Assembly: GCA_937934165.1 (NCBI GenBank)
Contig: CALGZX010000012.1
Location: forward strand, 1 to 26,679
DNA: 26,679 nucleotides
From: an uncultured Collinsella sp.
Lineage (GTDB): Bacteria > Actinomycetota > Coriobacteriia > Coriobacteriales > Coriobacteriaceae
Reading direction: 5' to 3'
The translations under genes and the position numbers were made by a program. Within the stretch, counting starts at the first letter, position 1, and the number at the start of each line of letters is the position of its first letter. The notes beneath the pieces are model-generated. The model was not told where the DNA came from and made no database searches. It worked only from the letters and a program-made list of their open reading frames with translations. This document shows, piece after piece, positions 16,109-24,141 of the stretch.

Positions 16109-17176
16109 CTAAACGGCCTGTGCCAGCTTCTCGGCGCGCTCTGCGGCAGCGAGCGCCTCGATCACGGTGCCGAGCTGGTCGCCCAGAAGGACGCCGTTGT
16201 AGGTGGAGTTGAAACCGATGCGGTGGTCGGTCACGCGGTCCTGGGGCTGGTTGTAGGTGCGGATCTTCTCGGAGCGGTTGCCGTGGCCAATCTGGCTCTG
16301 GCGCTCGGCACCAAGCTCTGCCTGCTGCTTCTCGAGCTCCATCTCGTACAGGCGGGCGCGCAGCATCTGCATGCAGACCTCGCGGTTCTGGATCTGGGAG
16401 CGCTGCTCCTGGGACTGCACCACGGTGTTAGTGGGCAGGTGGGTGATGCGCACGGCGGAGTAGGTGGTATTAACGCACTGACCGCCAGGTCCGGAGGCGC
16501 AGTAGGTGTCGATGCGCAGGTCGGACTGGTTGATCTGGACGTCGATTTCCTCGGCCTCGGGAAGTACGGCGACGGTAGCCGTGGAGGTCTGAATGCGGCC
16601 CTGGGACTCGGTCTTGGGGACGCGCTGGACGCGGTGCACGCCGGACTCGAACTTCATGACGGAGTAGACGCGGTCGCCCTCGACCTTGAACTCGATGGAC
16701 TTAAAGCCGCCGGCCTCGCTGGGGCTGGAATCGAGCACGGTGGTCTTCCAGCCGCGCGACTCGCAGAAGCGCTGGTACATCTTGTACAGATCGCCGGCAA
16801 AGATGGCCGCCTCGTCGCCACCGGCGGCGGAGCGAATCTCGACGATGGTGTTCTTGTCGTCGTTGGGGTCGCTCGGGATGAGCATGTACTTGATGTCTTC
16901 CTCGAGCTGGGGAAGCTTGGCCTCGTTTTCGGAGATGTCCATCTGGAGCATCTCCTTCTCATCGGCATCGGTGGTATCGTGGAGCATTTCCTTGGCAGCC
17001 TCGATGTCATCGAGCGCGCCGATGTACTCGCGCGAGGCGGCGATGAGGTCGGACTGGTGTGCGTACTCCTTGTTGAGACGCGTGAACTCCTTGATGTCGG
17101 AGGCGACGGCCGGGTCGGAAAGCTTCTTCTCGAGCTCCTCGTAGGCCTTAATGATCTTTTCGAGCTTGTCGCGCAT
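16109..17176 (-). CDS. prfA: Peptide chain release factor 1
   Basis: RF1 (355 residues) terminates translation at UAA and UAG. The GGQ motif is at residues 231-233 in ASGPGGQCVNTTYSAVRI, with the acidic SAAGGDEA in domain 1-2. The stop-codon discriminator region is RVQRVPKTESQGRI, giving PKT at 187-189, which fits the RF1 PxT pattern (PAT or PVT are more usual) and not the RF2 SPF. The N-terminal coiled-coil domain is complete. ATG at 17176 has AAAGGAG seven bases upstream. prmC follows about 510 nt downstream. Confidence 0.98.
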   Translation of the reverse strand: MRDKLEKIIKAYEELEKKLSDPAVASDIKEFTRLNKEYAHQSDLIAASREYIGALDDIEAAKEMLHDTTDADEKEMLQMDISENEAKLPQLEEDIKYMLIPSDPNDDKNTIVEIRSAAGGDEAAIFAGDLYKMYQRFCESRGWKTTVLDSSPSEAGGFKSIEFKVEGDRVYSVMKFESGVHRVQRVPKTESQGRIQTSTATVAVLPEAEEIDVQINQSDLRIDTYCASGPGGQCVNTTYSAVRITHLPTNTVVQSQEQRSQIQNREVCMQMLRARLYEMELEKQQAELGAERQSQIGHGNRSEKIRTYNQPQDRVTDHRIGFNSTYNGVLLGDQLGTVIEALAAAERAEKLAQAV

Positions 17177-17371
17177 GGCGGGACTCCTTTAATATGCGTG
17201 AAGGTGAAAATCGGCAGAATTGATGGGGCGCGGGGCGCCGCTGCGGGGGTAAGCCCGGCTAGAACATGTCGATCTTCAGATACATGCGCATCCCTTCGCG
17301 TATGGGGTACATAGTTGCGTCTAACCCACATATGATAGCGTGCGCAGACAGACCTGCATATAACCCGCACG

Positions 17372-17406
17372 GAATCTGACAAAGGAACAGTTCCTTTGTC
17401 AGATTC
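17372..17406. repeat. TGACAAAGG-type palindrome, copy A
   Basis: Arms of 17 nt (17372-17388 and 17390-17406, GAATCTGACAAAGGAAC and its complement) are perfect inverted repeats around a single central base. It begins at the last base of the M20 peptidase stop codon. Related copies lie at 25156-25186 and, degenerate, at 24112-24141. Confidence 0.85.
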
Positions 17407-18833
17407 TAGAGCGTGTGGAGCAGGGCGATGAGGAAGCGGATGCCCTGGAGGTAGGCGCGGCGGGTGATGCGCTCGTTGGTGCCGTGGACACCGCGCCCGC
17501 ATTCGTCATCATCTACCACAAAGGCCGAGAAGCGAATGCACTCAGGGCAAATGTGCTGGTAGTTGGCAGCGTCGGTCGCACCGATCACGGTCGAGGGAAC
17601 GATGCCGATAGGAGCTCCGCTCGCCGCCGACGATCCGTTTTCCTCCGTTCCCTTTGGATCGCGGAAATAGCGGGCGGCGATGGCACGGACGGTCTCGAGT
17701 CCCGGTCCGCCGATGCGCGGAGACGGCGAGGGTTCGGAGCTGCCAGGGCCGAGCTCGATCTCGACACGGTCGGCGAGCCCCGCCTCGGCAACGGCGACGC
17801 GGCAGCAGGCCACGACATCGGCCACACTCGTGCCCTCGAGCATGCGGAAATTGATATTGGCCCACATATCCTGCGGCATCACGTTAGCACCGGTGCTACC
17901 GCCCTCGATTTGGGTCGGTGCACAGGTGGTGGTCACGAGCGGATAGAGCTTCTTGCTGGCAAGGCACTCGCGCACGATGGCGTCCTTGTTGGAGGCGATC
18001 TCGTCGGCCGTGTAGAGCCCAAGCTCGACGAGCTGTGCGGCAAGCAGGTCCGTGACGTGCGTCGGCCATTCGATATCGCAGATTGCGGCGATGGCGCGAC
18101 TGAGCACCTCGAGCGAAGTGCCACCGTAGGGGTTGGAGGAATGCCCGCCCTCGCTACGCGTCCTCAACACGATATCGGCGTAGCCCTTCTCCGCGAGATC
18201 GGCATGCATAAGCCAGCCCTCGCCCGCGCTGTACTCGGCAGTCGGAACGATGCGGTAGTCGCCCTCATCGATCAAGAACTCGAGCTCAACACCGCGCTCC
18301 TCGAGCACGCGGCCGATGGCACCCGCACCGAACTGCGTGGTTTCCTCGTCCTGGCCAAAAGCCAGCAGCAGGGTGCGCTCGTGCTCCCAGCCATGCGCCA
18401 GCGCATACTCAACCGCCTCGAGAATGCCTGCGACCTGGTCTTTCATGTCGATAGCGCCGCGGCCCCAAATGTAGGTGTCGTCCACGTGGCCACTAAAGGG
18501 GGCATGCGCCCAGTCGGCCTCGGTGCCGGGTACCACGGGAACCACGTCCATGTGGCCCATGAGCATAATGGGCTTGAGGGCAGGGCTGGAACCGCTAAGC
18601 GTCACCAACAGCGAATGGTCGATAAACTCGACCTCGCCCGCCGCGAACACGTGCGGCCAGGCCTGCTGCATATACGCGCGCAGGTCGTCGAACGGCTGCC
18701 AGTCCACCGCCTCGGCATCCATGCTCGAAATGGTCGGAAACGACAGCACGCGGCTCAGGCGCTCGCATGCACCGGCCTTGTCCAAATCGGCAAAATCATC
18801 CTCATGCGCAAAGAAGCGCCAAACCTCGGCCAT
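17406..18833 (-). CDS. M20-family zinc peptidase (carboxypeptidase S / Gly-X carboxypeptidase-like)
   Basis: The 475-residue product has the di-zinc M20 ligand set: MGHMDVVPV (His94, Asp96), WGRGAIDMKDQ (bridging Asp129), the catalytic pair GQDEETTQFGA (Glu163/164) and a C-terminal VHGTNERI histidine. The dimerisation-domain segment SEGGHSSNPYGGT is typical of carboxypeptidase S-like enzymes. Such enzymes remove C-terminal residues from short peptides or hydrolyse N-acyl amino acids; the substrate is unknown. No signal peptide is seen, so it is probably cytoplasmic. ATG at 18833 has AAGGA upstream; the longer frame lacks support. It lies 72 nt downstream of an amino-acid ABC importer in the same direction, suggesting processing of imported peptides or conjugates. 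Confidence 0.92.
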   Translation of the reverse strand: MAEVWRFFAHEDDFADLDKAGACERLSRVLSFPTISSMDAEAVDWQPFDDLRAYMQQAWPHVFAAGEVEFIDHSLLVTLSGSSPALKPIMLMGHMDVVPVVPGTEADWAHAPFSGHVDDTYIWGRGAIDMKDQVAGILEAVEYALAHGWEHERTLLLAFGQDEETTQFGAGAIGRVLEERGVELEFLIDEGDYRIVPTAEYSAGEGWLMHADLAEKGYADIVLRTRSEGGHSSNPYGGTSLEVLSRAIAAICDIEWPTHVTDLLAAQLVELGLYTADEIASNKDAIVRECLASKKLYPLVTTTCAPTQIEGGSTGANVMPQDMWANINFRMLEGTSVADVVACCRVAVAEAGLADRVEIELGPGSSEPSPSPRIGGPGLETVRAIAARYFRDPKGTEENGSSAASGAPIGIVPSTVIGATDAANYQHICPECIRFSAFVVDDDECGRGVHGTNERITRRAYLQGIRFLIALLHTL

Positions 18834-18905
18834 GACATCCTTTCGATTGTGATGACGAGGGCCGCCCCACCGGAGCGGCCCTGCCACATAAGCGTTTGCG
18901 GGCGG

Positions 18906-19691
18906 TTATTTGTCCTCGAGATAACGCGAGAGGAACTCGCGGGTACGCTGGTGCTTGGGGTTGCCGAAGAGCTCGGCCGGCGCGGCATCCTCGAGCACCA
19001 CGCCCTTGTCCATAAAGACCACGCGGTCGGACACCGTGCGGGCAAAGGCCATCTCGTGCGTGACGACGACCATGGTCATGCCGTCGGCAGCGAGCTTGCG
19101 CATGACCTCGAGCACCTCTCCCACGATCTCGGGGTCGAGTGCGGAGGTCGGCTCGTCGAACAGCATGATCTGCGGATTCATGCATAGGGCACGAGCGATG
19201 GCCACGCGCTGTTTTTGCCCACCGGACAGGCGACCCACGGCGGCGTGCGCGAACTTTTCGAGTCCCACACTCGTCAGATGCTCCATCGCAATTTTTTCAG
19301 CCTCGGCCTTGCTCATCTTTTTGAGCGTGACGGGCGCGAGCGTGCAGTTGTCGAGCACGTCCATGTTGTTGAACAGGTTAAAGCCCTGGAACACCATGCC
19401 AATGTCCTCACGCAGCTTGTTAATGTTGCAGCGCTCGGCCGTGAGGTCCTGGCCGTGGAACCAAATGTGGCCCGCGTCCGGGGTCTCGAGCAGGTTGAGG
19501 CAGCGCAGGAAGGTCGACTTGCCCGAGCCCGAGGCGCCGATGATGGTGACGACCTCGCCGGGATTGACGGACAGGTCGATGCCCTTGAGCACCTCGAGCG
19601 AGCCGAAGCTCTTGCGCAGGCCCTCGACGCGGATGAGCGGCTCTTGGATTTGCGCGGCGGCCGCAACGCCGGTAGTGGCGGTATCTGCCAT
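18906..19691 (-). CDS. Polar amino-acid ABC transporter, ATP-binding protein
   Basis: A 261-residue ABC ATPase with Walker A GASGSGKST (52-60), Q-loop VFQGFNLF, signature LSGGQKQRVAIARAL (155-169), Walker B IMLFDEPTSALD and switch histidine VVVTHEMAFA. The layout matches the GlnQ/ArtP/HisP subfamily that powers uptake of polar amino acids. ATG at 19691 has GGAG seven bases upstream; the first ~15 residues are an Ala-rich tail before the core. The permease gene ends 22 nt upstream. The exact amino acid cannot be told from sequence. Confidence 0.96.
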   Translation of the reverse strand: MADTATTGVAAAAQIQEPLIRVEGLRKSFGSLEVLKGIDLSVNPGEVVTIIGASGSGKSTFLRCLNLLETPDAGHIWFHGQDLTAERCNINKLREDIGMVFQGFNLFNNMDVLDNCTLAPVTLKKMSKAEAEKIAMEHLTSVGLEKFAHAAVGRLSGGQKQRVAIARALCMNPQIMLFDEPTSALDPEIVGEVLEVMRKLAADGMTMVVVTHEMAFARTVSDRVVFMDKGVVLEDAAPAELFGNPKHQRTREFLSRYLEDK

Positions 19692-19713
19692 GATGATTCT
19701 CCTCGTCTTGAGC

Positions 19714-20862
19714 CTAGTTGGAGCTGGGCAACGTAGCCGGGGCCTCGGCGCCGAGCTTTTTGCCAAAGGCCTCGAGCAGGCGGCTCGCCACAAGCGTCAG
19801 GATCAGGTAGACCACGAGCGCCACGCAGTAGACCTCCATCTGGCGGTAGTACACGCCGGCAACGGTGGTGGTGGCGTACATGAGGTCGAACACGCCGATG
19901 ACCGAGAGCACCGACGAGTCCTTGATGTTGATGATGAGCTCGTTGGTGAGCGCCGGGATCGCGTTTTTAATGCCCTGGGGGAACACGACCTTGCGCATGG
20001 CCTGCCACTGCGACAGGCCCAGCGAGCGCGCCGCCTCGGCCTGACCAGGGTCAATAGACTCGATGCCGCCGCGCAAGACCTCCATCATGTAGGCGGTGGA
20101 GTTGAGCGAGATGGTGACGAGGCCGGCGGTAAAGGTGCTCCAGATCTGGTTGGCCTGGGCAGTCTCGAAGCCCATGCCGCGCAGGACGGTGAAGCCTGCG
20201 TAATAGATGAGCAGACCCTGGACCATCATGGGCGTGCCGCGAACGATGGTAGAGTAGACGGTCGCAAAGCCGCGGCCGATGCTCTTAAAGAAGCGCACCA
20301 GGTCGTTATCCACGCGGTCGAACGTCTGAATGCGCAAAAACACAAAGAGCAGCGCCAGGAAAAAGGCGATGACGGTACCGAAGGTAGCAAGTGCGATGGT
20401 GATCTCGATGCCGCGGATAAAGAAGTCGCCGCTCTTGTAGGTCATGTAGACCAGACTCGACAGGAAGTCGCTGGGGTTGGAATCCGAGACGATGCTCACC
20501 TGCACCAGGTCGATAAATGACATGACGCAGCGGTCGATAAAGAAGATCGCCGCGATAGCAACGACGACATAACTGCCCAGGCGCGCGCCGCGACGGAAGC
20601 GCTCGGATGCGAACGGCGACGTTTCGCGATAATCGTTCCAGTGCATGAGCTTGGTAACCAGCGCCGCCGCCGACACGACGAGCCAGGCCCAAAGTATTGC
20701 CCAGAGGCAGTCTTGGAACACGCCCGTAGGCGCCAAGAAACTCAGCGGCGTGGGGTTGCGTTGGCTAAACGCCAGGCCGAGCGCCGCGATAACGCTCGTG
20801 CCCAGGTATACATAACGATGGTCGGCCTTGATAAAGGAGACCAGGCGATTAATGGCTTTCAT
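19714..20862 (-). CDS. Polar amino-acid ABC transporter permease with N-terminal membrane extension
   Basis: The C-terminal ~230 residues are a HisM/GlnP-type permease with the EAA loop EAARSLGLSQWQAMRKVVFP (276-295) and ISLNSTAYMMEVLRGGIESI. The first ~145 residues are extra: three further hydrophobic segments (about 17-34, 50-70, 96-115) not found in the minimal family of ~220 residues. The loop between segment 3 and the core is predicted outside the core fold and may help hold the lipoprotein. ATG at 20862 has GGGAGG upstream, 9 nt after the binding-protein stop. Being the only permease, it probably forms a homodimer. Confidence 0.94.
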   Translation of the reverse strand: MKAINRLVSFIKADHRYVYLGTSVIAALGLAFSQRNPTPLSFLAPTGVFQDCLWAILWAWLVVSAAALVTKLMHWNDYRETSPFASERFRRGARLGSYVVVAIAAIFFIDRCVMSFIDLVQVSIVSDSNPSDFLSSLVYMTYKSGDFFIRGIEITIALATFGTVIAFFLALLFVFLRIQTFDRVDNDLVRFFKSIGRGFATVYSTIVRGTPMMVQGLLIYYAGFTVLRGMGFETAQANQIWSTFTAGLVTISLNSTAYMMEVLRGGIESIDPGQAEAARSLGLSQWQAMRKVVFPQGIKNAIPALTNELIINIKDSSVLSVIGVFDLMYATTTVAGVYYRQMEVYCVALVVYLILTLVASRLLEAFGKKLGAEAPATLPSSN

Positions 20863-20871
20863 GCTGCCTCC

Positions 20872-21798
20872 CTATGCCGGCTGACGGTCGAGGCACGCGT
20901 CCCACATTTGGTCGCGCTCCTCCTGGCTGACACCCTTGAGCGTCTTATCGATGAGCTTAAGCAGCTTGTCCGAGCCCTTGCGGCAACCGACATTTGCCGC
21001 GACCTCCTGCTTAAAGCCCTCGCCCTCGGCAAAATGGATGGGGACGATACCGGGATTTTGGGCCATATAACCCTTCTCGTTTTCGGTGTTGTAGGTCACG
21101 GCGTCGCACGTGCCCTGCAGCAGATTCGAAAACACCGTGGGGACCGAATCGACCGGGTTCTTGTGGACGACGCCCGGGATCTCGTCGATGACGGTATCGA
21201 GCATGGTGTCCTTTTGGCCGAGCACCGTGGCACCGCTAAAGTCGCTGAGCTTGGTGGCGTTTTGGTAGGGAGAGCCCTCTTTTACGAACAGGCCAAAGTA
21301 ACCAATGAAGTACGGATCGGAAAAGCCGACGGACTCCTCGCGCTCGGGCGTGGCGCTCATGCCGGCGATGATGAGGTCAATCTGGCCGTTGTTGAGCGAA
21401 TCGATAAGGCCCGAGAAGCTTTGCTTGACGGCAACAGGCTCGCCGCCGAGGGCCTTACAGACAATCTTGGCAATCTGCACGTCGTAGCCATCGGCATAGG
21501 CGCCCTGCACGTTGTCGGTGGGGATGGTGTACTCACTGGCTTCGGAAACCTGCCAGTTGTACGGGGCGTAGGCCGCCTCCATGCCGATGCGAATCTTATC
21601 CTTGCCAATCACGGAATCGGACAGGTCGTCGCGACCGCCGCCCGTCGTGGGCTGAACCACCTTGAGCGTGGACGGGCGCTGGCAGCCGGCAAGCGCGCCG
21701 GCGACGACGGAAGCGCTCGCAGCGAGAGCGCTACCCAAGAAGATGCGACGGCTGCATACCGGCTGTGGATGCGCGTCGCGCTGTTGTCGAGATTGCAT
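20872..21798 (-). CDS. Amino-acid ABC transporter substrate-binding lipoprotein
   Basis: A family-3 solute-binding protein of 308 residues. The N-terminus holds both a twin-arginine-like motif (SRRIFLG, residues 16-22) and a lipobox LAGC with the lipidated Cys39, so it may be a Tat-exported lipoprotein. The binding fold shows IRIGMEAAYAPYNW, GYDVQIAKIVCKALG, DLIIAGMSATPEREE and FSDPYF. ATG at 21798 has AAGG six bases upstream. It is the first gene of the importer operon, with permease and ATPase after it. Ligand is probably a polar amino acid; not determinable further. Confidence 0.95.
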   Translation of the reverse strand: MQSRQQRDAHPQPVCSRRIFLGSALAASASVVAGALAGCQRPSTLKVVQPTTGGGRDDLSDSVIGKDKIRIGMEAAYAPYNWQVSEASEYTIPTDNVQGAYADGYDVQIAKIVCKALGGEPVAVKQSFSGLIDSLNNGQIDLIIAGMSATPEREESVGFSDPYFIGYFGLFVKEGSPYQNATKLSDFSGATVLGQKDTMLDTVIDEIPGVVHKNPVDSVPTVFSNLLQGTCDAVTYNTENEKGYMAQNPGIVPIHFAEGEGFKQEVAANVGCRKGSDKLLKLIDKTLKGVSQEERDQMWDACLDRQPA

Positions 21799-21987
21799 CT
21801 AGTGCCTTCCCTATTTTGCTTTACTGACAATAAGACAGGATATACGCCCGCAACCAGCAGCGCGGCATGTGCGCGAAAAATTAATAGACACACGAGGACG
21901 ATTGGCGCAAAGCAACCTGTCCCCCATGCACCAAACCCTTGACGGAAACGGCGACGTCGATGTTTTGGCAATGCCAGCGAACGCCGC
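21799..21987. other. Upstream region of the amino-acid importer operon
   Basis: About 190 nt without a gene, followed rightward by repeat copy 2, so that 324 nt separate the two genes. A promoter for the importer is expected here; the best candidate (TTGCGC, 18 nt, TATTAA, minus strand near 21870-21910) is weak. No riboswitch-like structure was recognised. Confidence 0.4.
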
Positions 21988-22090
21988 CCAGAGCGAACAA
22001 GTTGGCATGAAAAAGGCACGGCATAGACCTTCTGGTCATGCCGTGCTTTTTGAATGGCAAATTGTCGCTCTGGGTGGCGCGCAGCGTCGA
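21988..22090 (-). terminator. Repeated terminator-bearing hairpin element, copy 2 (after the epimerase gene)
   Basis: This is the second copy of the element at 15972-16074, the same length and about 95% identical. Core stem 22016-22024 with 22038-22046, then TTTTT on the minus strand (22014-22010), makes it a rho-independent terminator for the epimerase-like gene. The outer arms CCAGAGCGA/TCGCTCTGG are conserved. The base pair that differs from copy 1 is still paired. Confidence 0.85.
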
Positions 22091-22095
22091 CCGGC

Positions 22096-22117
22096 CCGCC
22101 GTTCGTTAGAACGCCGG
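22096..22117 (-). repeat. Hairpin directly after the epimerase stop
   Basis: Arms CCGCCGTTC (22096-22104) and GAACGCCGG (22109-22117) pair at 8 of 9 positions with a GTTA loop, 5 nt after the stop codon. It corresponds in position, not in sequence, to the hairpin after prfA; both precede a copy of the 103-nt element. Confidence 0.55.
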
Positions 22118-22122
22118 AACCT

Positions 22123-23016
22123 CTAGAGCAGGGTAACGCTAAAGCTGCGAATATCCTTCTCGCCCGGCGCCAGCGTAATGGTGTTGACCTTGTGCTCAAA
22201 GACGTCGTCCTCGGTGTCCATGGTGGTGTGGCCAGTCCAAGGCTCGAGCGCCACAAACGGGGCGTCGTTGGCGGCAGACCACACGCCGATGTACTTAAAG
22301 CCCTCAAAGTCGATCTTGACGCCGTGGCCCGACTTGCGACCGCGCAGCGTGAGCGTGGAGCCCGGAGTATCGGTGAACATGATGGCATCGTTATCGAAGC
22401 TGCGGTGCGTGATGGGCAGCACGTCCGAGTTATCGGGAGCCTTGTAGCTACCCTCGAACGTCATAAGACCGTCGGGTGTGATGATGGGAGCCTCGTTGGT
22501 CCAAGCCTCGGTAAACGCCAGCTCGTAATCCTCGAACGCCTCGTCCTCGGCGCCGGGGGCAGGCACGTTAAATGCAGGGTGGCCACCCACCGAGAACGGC
22601 AGGTCTACGTCGCCGGTGTTGGTGACGGCAAAGGTCTGCGTGAGCGTGGCATCGCCGGTCAGGGCATAGGTCATGTTGAGCTTAAAGTGGAACGGGAAGG
22701 CTTTGAGCGACTCGGGCGTATCGGTGATCTCGTAGGTGACGGACGAACCGTCCTCCGACACCTCGACGATCTTATGCTCAACGATGCGCGCGAGACCGTG
22801 GCGGGCCATCTCGCAGATGCCGGCAGCAGACGTTGCCGTGTTGTTGCGCAGCGATCCCACGATGGGGAACAGGATGGGCGCGTGCTTGCCCCAAAAGGCC
22901 GGGTCGCCCTGCCACAGATACTCGTTGCCGTTGAGGGCAAGACTTGTGAGCTGGGCGCCCATAGAATCGATGGCCGCGGTGAGGCCGCCGCGCTTGATGG
23001 TAGTGACGGTGGACAT
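22123..23016 (-). CDS. Aldose 1-epimerase-like protein (LacX/YeaD type)
   Basis: The 297-residue product matches the galactose-mutarotase-like family: AAIDSMGAQLTSLALNGNEYLWQ near the N-terminus (split here as GAQLTSLALNGNEYLW), HAPILFPIVGSL, MARHGLAR with the first catalytic-region histidine, SVGGHPAFNVP with the second, and VALEPWTGHTT near the end. Such proteins interconvert sugar anomers; the LacX-type members are of uncertain substrate. ATG at 23016 has GGAGG seven bases upstream; an in-frame ATG-like start eight codons earlier has no ribosome-binding site. Its neighbours give no sugar pathway. Confidence 0.9.
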   Translation of the reverse strand: MSTVTTIKRGGLTAAIDSMGAQLTSLALNGNEYLWQGDPAFWGKHAPILFPIVGSLRNNTATSAAGICEMARHGLARIVEHKIVEVSEDGSSVTYEITDTPESLKAFPFHFKLNMTYALTGDATLTQTFAVTNTGDVDLPFSVGGHPAFNVPAPGAEDEAFEDYELAFTEAWTNEAPIITPDGLMTFEGSYKAPDNSDVLPITHRSFDNDAIMFTDTPGSTLTLRGRKSGHGVKIDFEGFKYIGVWSAANDAPFVALEPWTGHTTMDTEDDVFEHKVNTITLAPGEKDIRSFSVTLL

Positions 23017-23095
23017 GCTACTTCCTCCAAAAGTAAACAACAGTGTCGAGGGCTATTGTCCCACTCTTGGCGACAGCACGGGGCGTCGAGTGCAG

Positions 23096-23959
23096 CTATT
23101 GAGCGAGTGCATAAAGATCGAATCTACCCTGCGAATCGGTATCGACCTCGTCGGGAGCCTGAGAATTGAAGTTTACGGGAATCATGCGCTTTGAGGCGCG
23201 GAAACGCGTACCGTCAATGCCGACAGGAGGCTCCTCGACCGTGAGTTCATAGTCGCCGGGTCTGAGCTCGATGCCATCGCCTGCGGAGTCAACATACTGG
23301 AACTCATTGACCTCCTCTTTTTTGAGTGTGCGACCCACGACATGAACGAGCATCCGGCTGTCGCCGCGAGCAGTATCCCAAGTACCGTCCACAACCTCAA
23401 CCGACACATGTACCGATCGCGCGCGCTCAAGCGAACGCTCGACAGACATCTCCGCCGCCGTAGCCTCTTGGCGCTGCCGTTCCATATGGTCCCATACCCC
23501 TCCGATCGCCGAGCAGGCGATGACGCCGGCCATGAAAGCAATGAGGATGGGGCCGAGCGGAGAACGACGACCCGCGTCTTCCTCACGAGCCAAGTCGGGG
23601 CGACGCGTAGGCGCGGGCGCTTGGGCACCCTGCGCGGGCACGTCGAGAATGCTGAAGGATGCTGTGCTGCCGGGGTCGATGTTATGGCGCGGCTGCGGAG
23701 TCTTTGCCGGCGAGATGGACATATCGGCCGGCTCACCCAGCGCGGCCGTGGCATCGGCCTTTGCCTCGTCGGCCTCGGCCTGGGCCCAGGCCTGTTCGAA
23801 GGTCAGGGGCTCGGCGGGACCGGAGGCGGCGTCCGACTCGGCGGGACCGTTGCCGGTCTCGGCCTCGTTACTCGACACATCGCTCGGCGCGGGCTCGTCC
23901 CACCCCTCGTCCGGAGCCTCACCCTCGCTATACCACCATTCAAAGTTATCGATATCCAT
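23096..23959 (-). CDS. Single-pass membrane protein of unknown function
   Basis: I do not recognise this family. The 287-residue product has an acidic, Ala/Pro-rich low-complexity N-terminal half (1-130), a basic patch (RR at 119-120 and 131-132), one hydrophobic helix (about 134-155, GPILIAFMAGVIACSAIGGV) and a short charged helix (157-180). A C-terminal beta-rich domain (about 180-287) follows, with SVHVSVEVVDGTWD, IELRPGDYELTVEEPPVG and ASKRMIPVNF. By the positive-inside rule the N-terminal half is cytoplasmic and the beta domain extracytoplasmic. ATG at 23959 has AAGGGG eight bases upstream. It lies between the Idi-like gene and the epimerase, each separated by 80-180 nt, so operon membership is unclear. 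Confidence 0.8.
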   Translation of the reverse strand: MDIDNFEWWYSEGEAPDEGWDEPAPSDVSSNEAETGNGPAESDAASGPAEPLTFEQAWAQAEADEAKADATAALGEPADMSISPAKTPQPRHNIDPGSTASFSILDVPAQGAQAPAPTRRPDLAREEDAGRRSPLGPILIAFMAGVIACSAIGGVWDHMERQRQEATAAEMSVERSLERARSVHVSVEVVDGTWDTARGDSRMLVHVVGRTLKKEEVNEFQYVDSAGDGIELRPGDYELTVEEPPVGIDGTRFRASKRMIPVNFNSQAPDEVDTDSQGRFDLYALAQ

Positions 23960-24044
23960 ACGGGGCGCCCCTTAGGCCTCGCAAATAAACACTTGCTAGC
24001 CTTATACCCCTGGACGGCGCCGGCGCTCGCCTGCGCAGATAGAA

Positions 24045-24109
24045 AAACTGTCACAACATTCGACGCTTTTCCTCGTTTTTGAGATTTTCGCCGAATGTTG
24101 TGACGGTTT
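24045..24109 (-). terminator. Terminator with a large loop after the NUDIX gene
   Basis: A 13-bp perfect core stem (GTCACAACATTCG at 24050-24062 with its complement at 24092-24104), extended to about 18 pairs with one wobble, encloses a 29-nt A-rich loop. On the minus strand it ends in TTTTT (near 24047-24043), so it should terminate the Idi-like gene. The long loop is unusual for a terminator. Confidence 0.65.
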
Positions 24110-24111
24110 GG

Positions 24112-24141
24112 ATGTGACAAAGAGGCTGTCCGATGTCACAT
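24112..24141. repeat. TGACAAAGG-type palindrome, degenerate copy B
   Basis: Arms ATGTGACA (24112-24119) and TGTCACAT (24134-24141) are perfect over 8 bp; the interior (AAGAGGCTGTCCGA) is a decayed form of the AAGGGAC/GTCCCTT seen in copy C. It covers the stop codon of the NUDIX gene (24138-24136). Confidence 0.6.

Noticed and set aside
16295..16490. RF1 PKT in place of PAT as evidence of altered stop-codon reading
   Set aside because: The PxT pattern is kept and all other RF1 motifs are normal, so no change of specificity can be claimed; several genes here stop with TAG or TGA as usual.
17357..17382. Possible prfA promoter using TTGTCA of palindrome copy A
   Set aside because: The nearest -10-like hexamer (TATATG) is only 14 nt away, too short a spacer.
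17415..19187. Plus-strand open frame of 590 codons opposite the M20 peptidase and ABC ATPase
   Set aside because: Antisense shadow of well-supported minus-strand genes.
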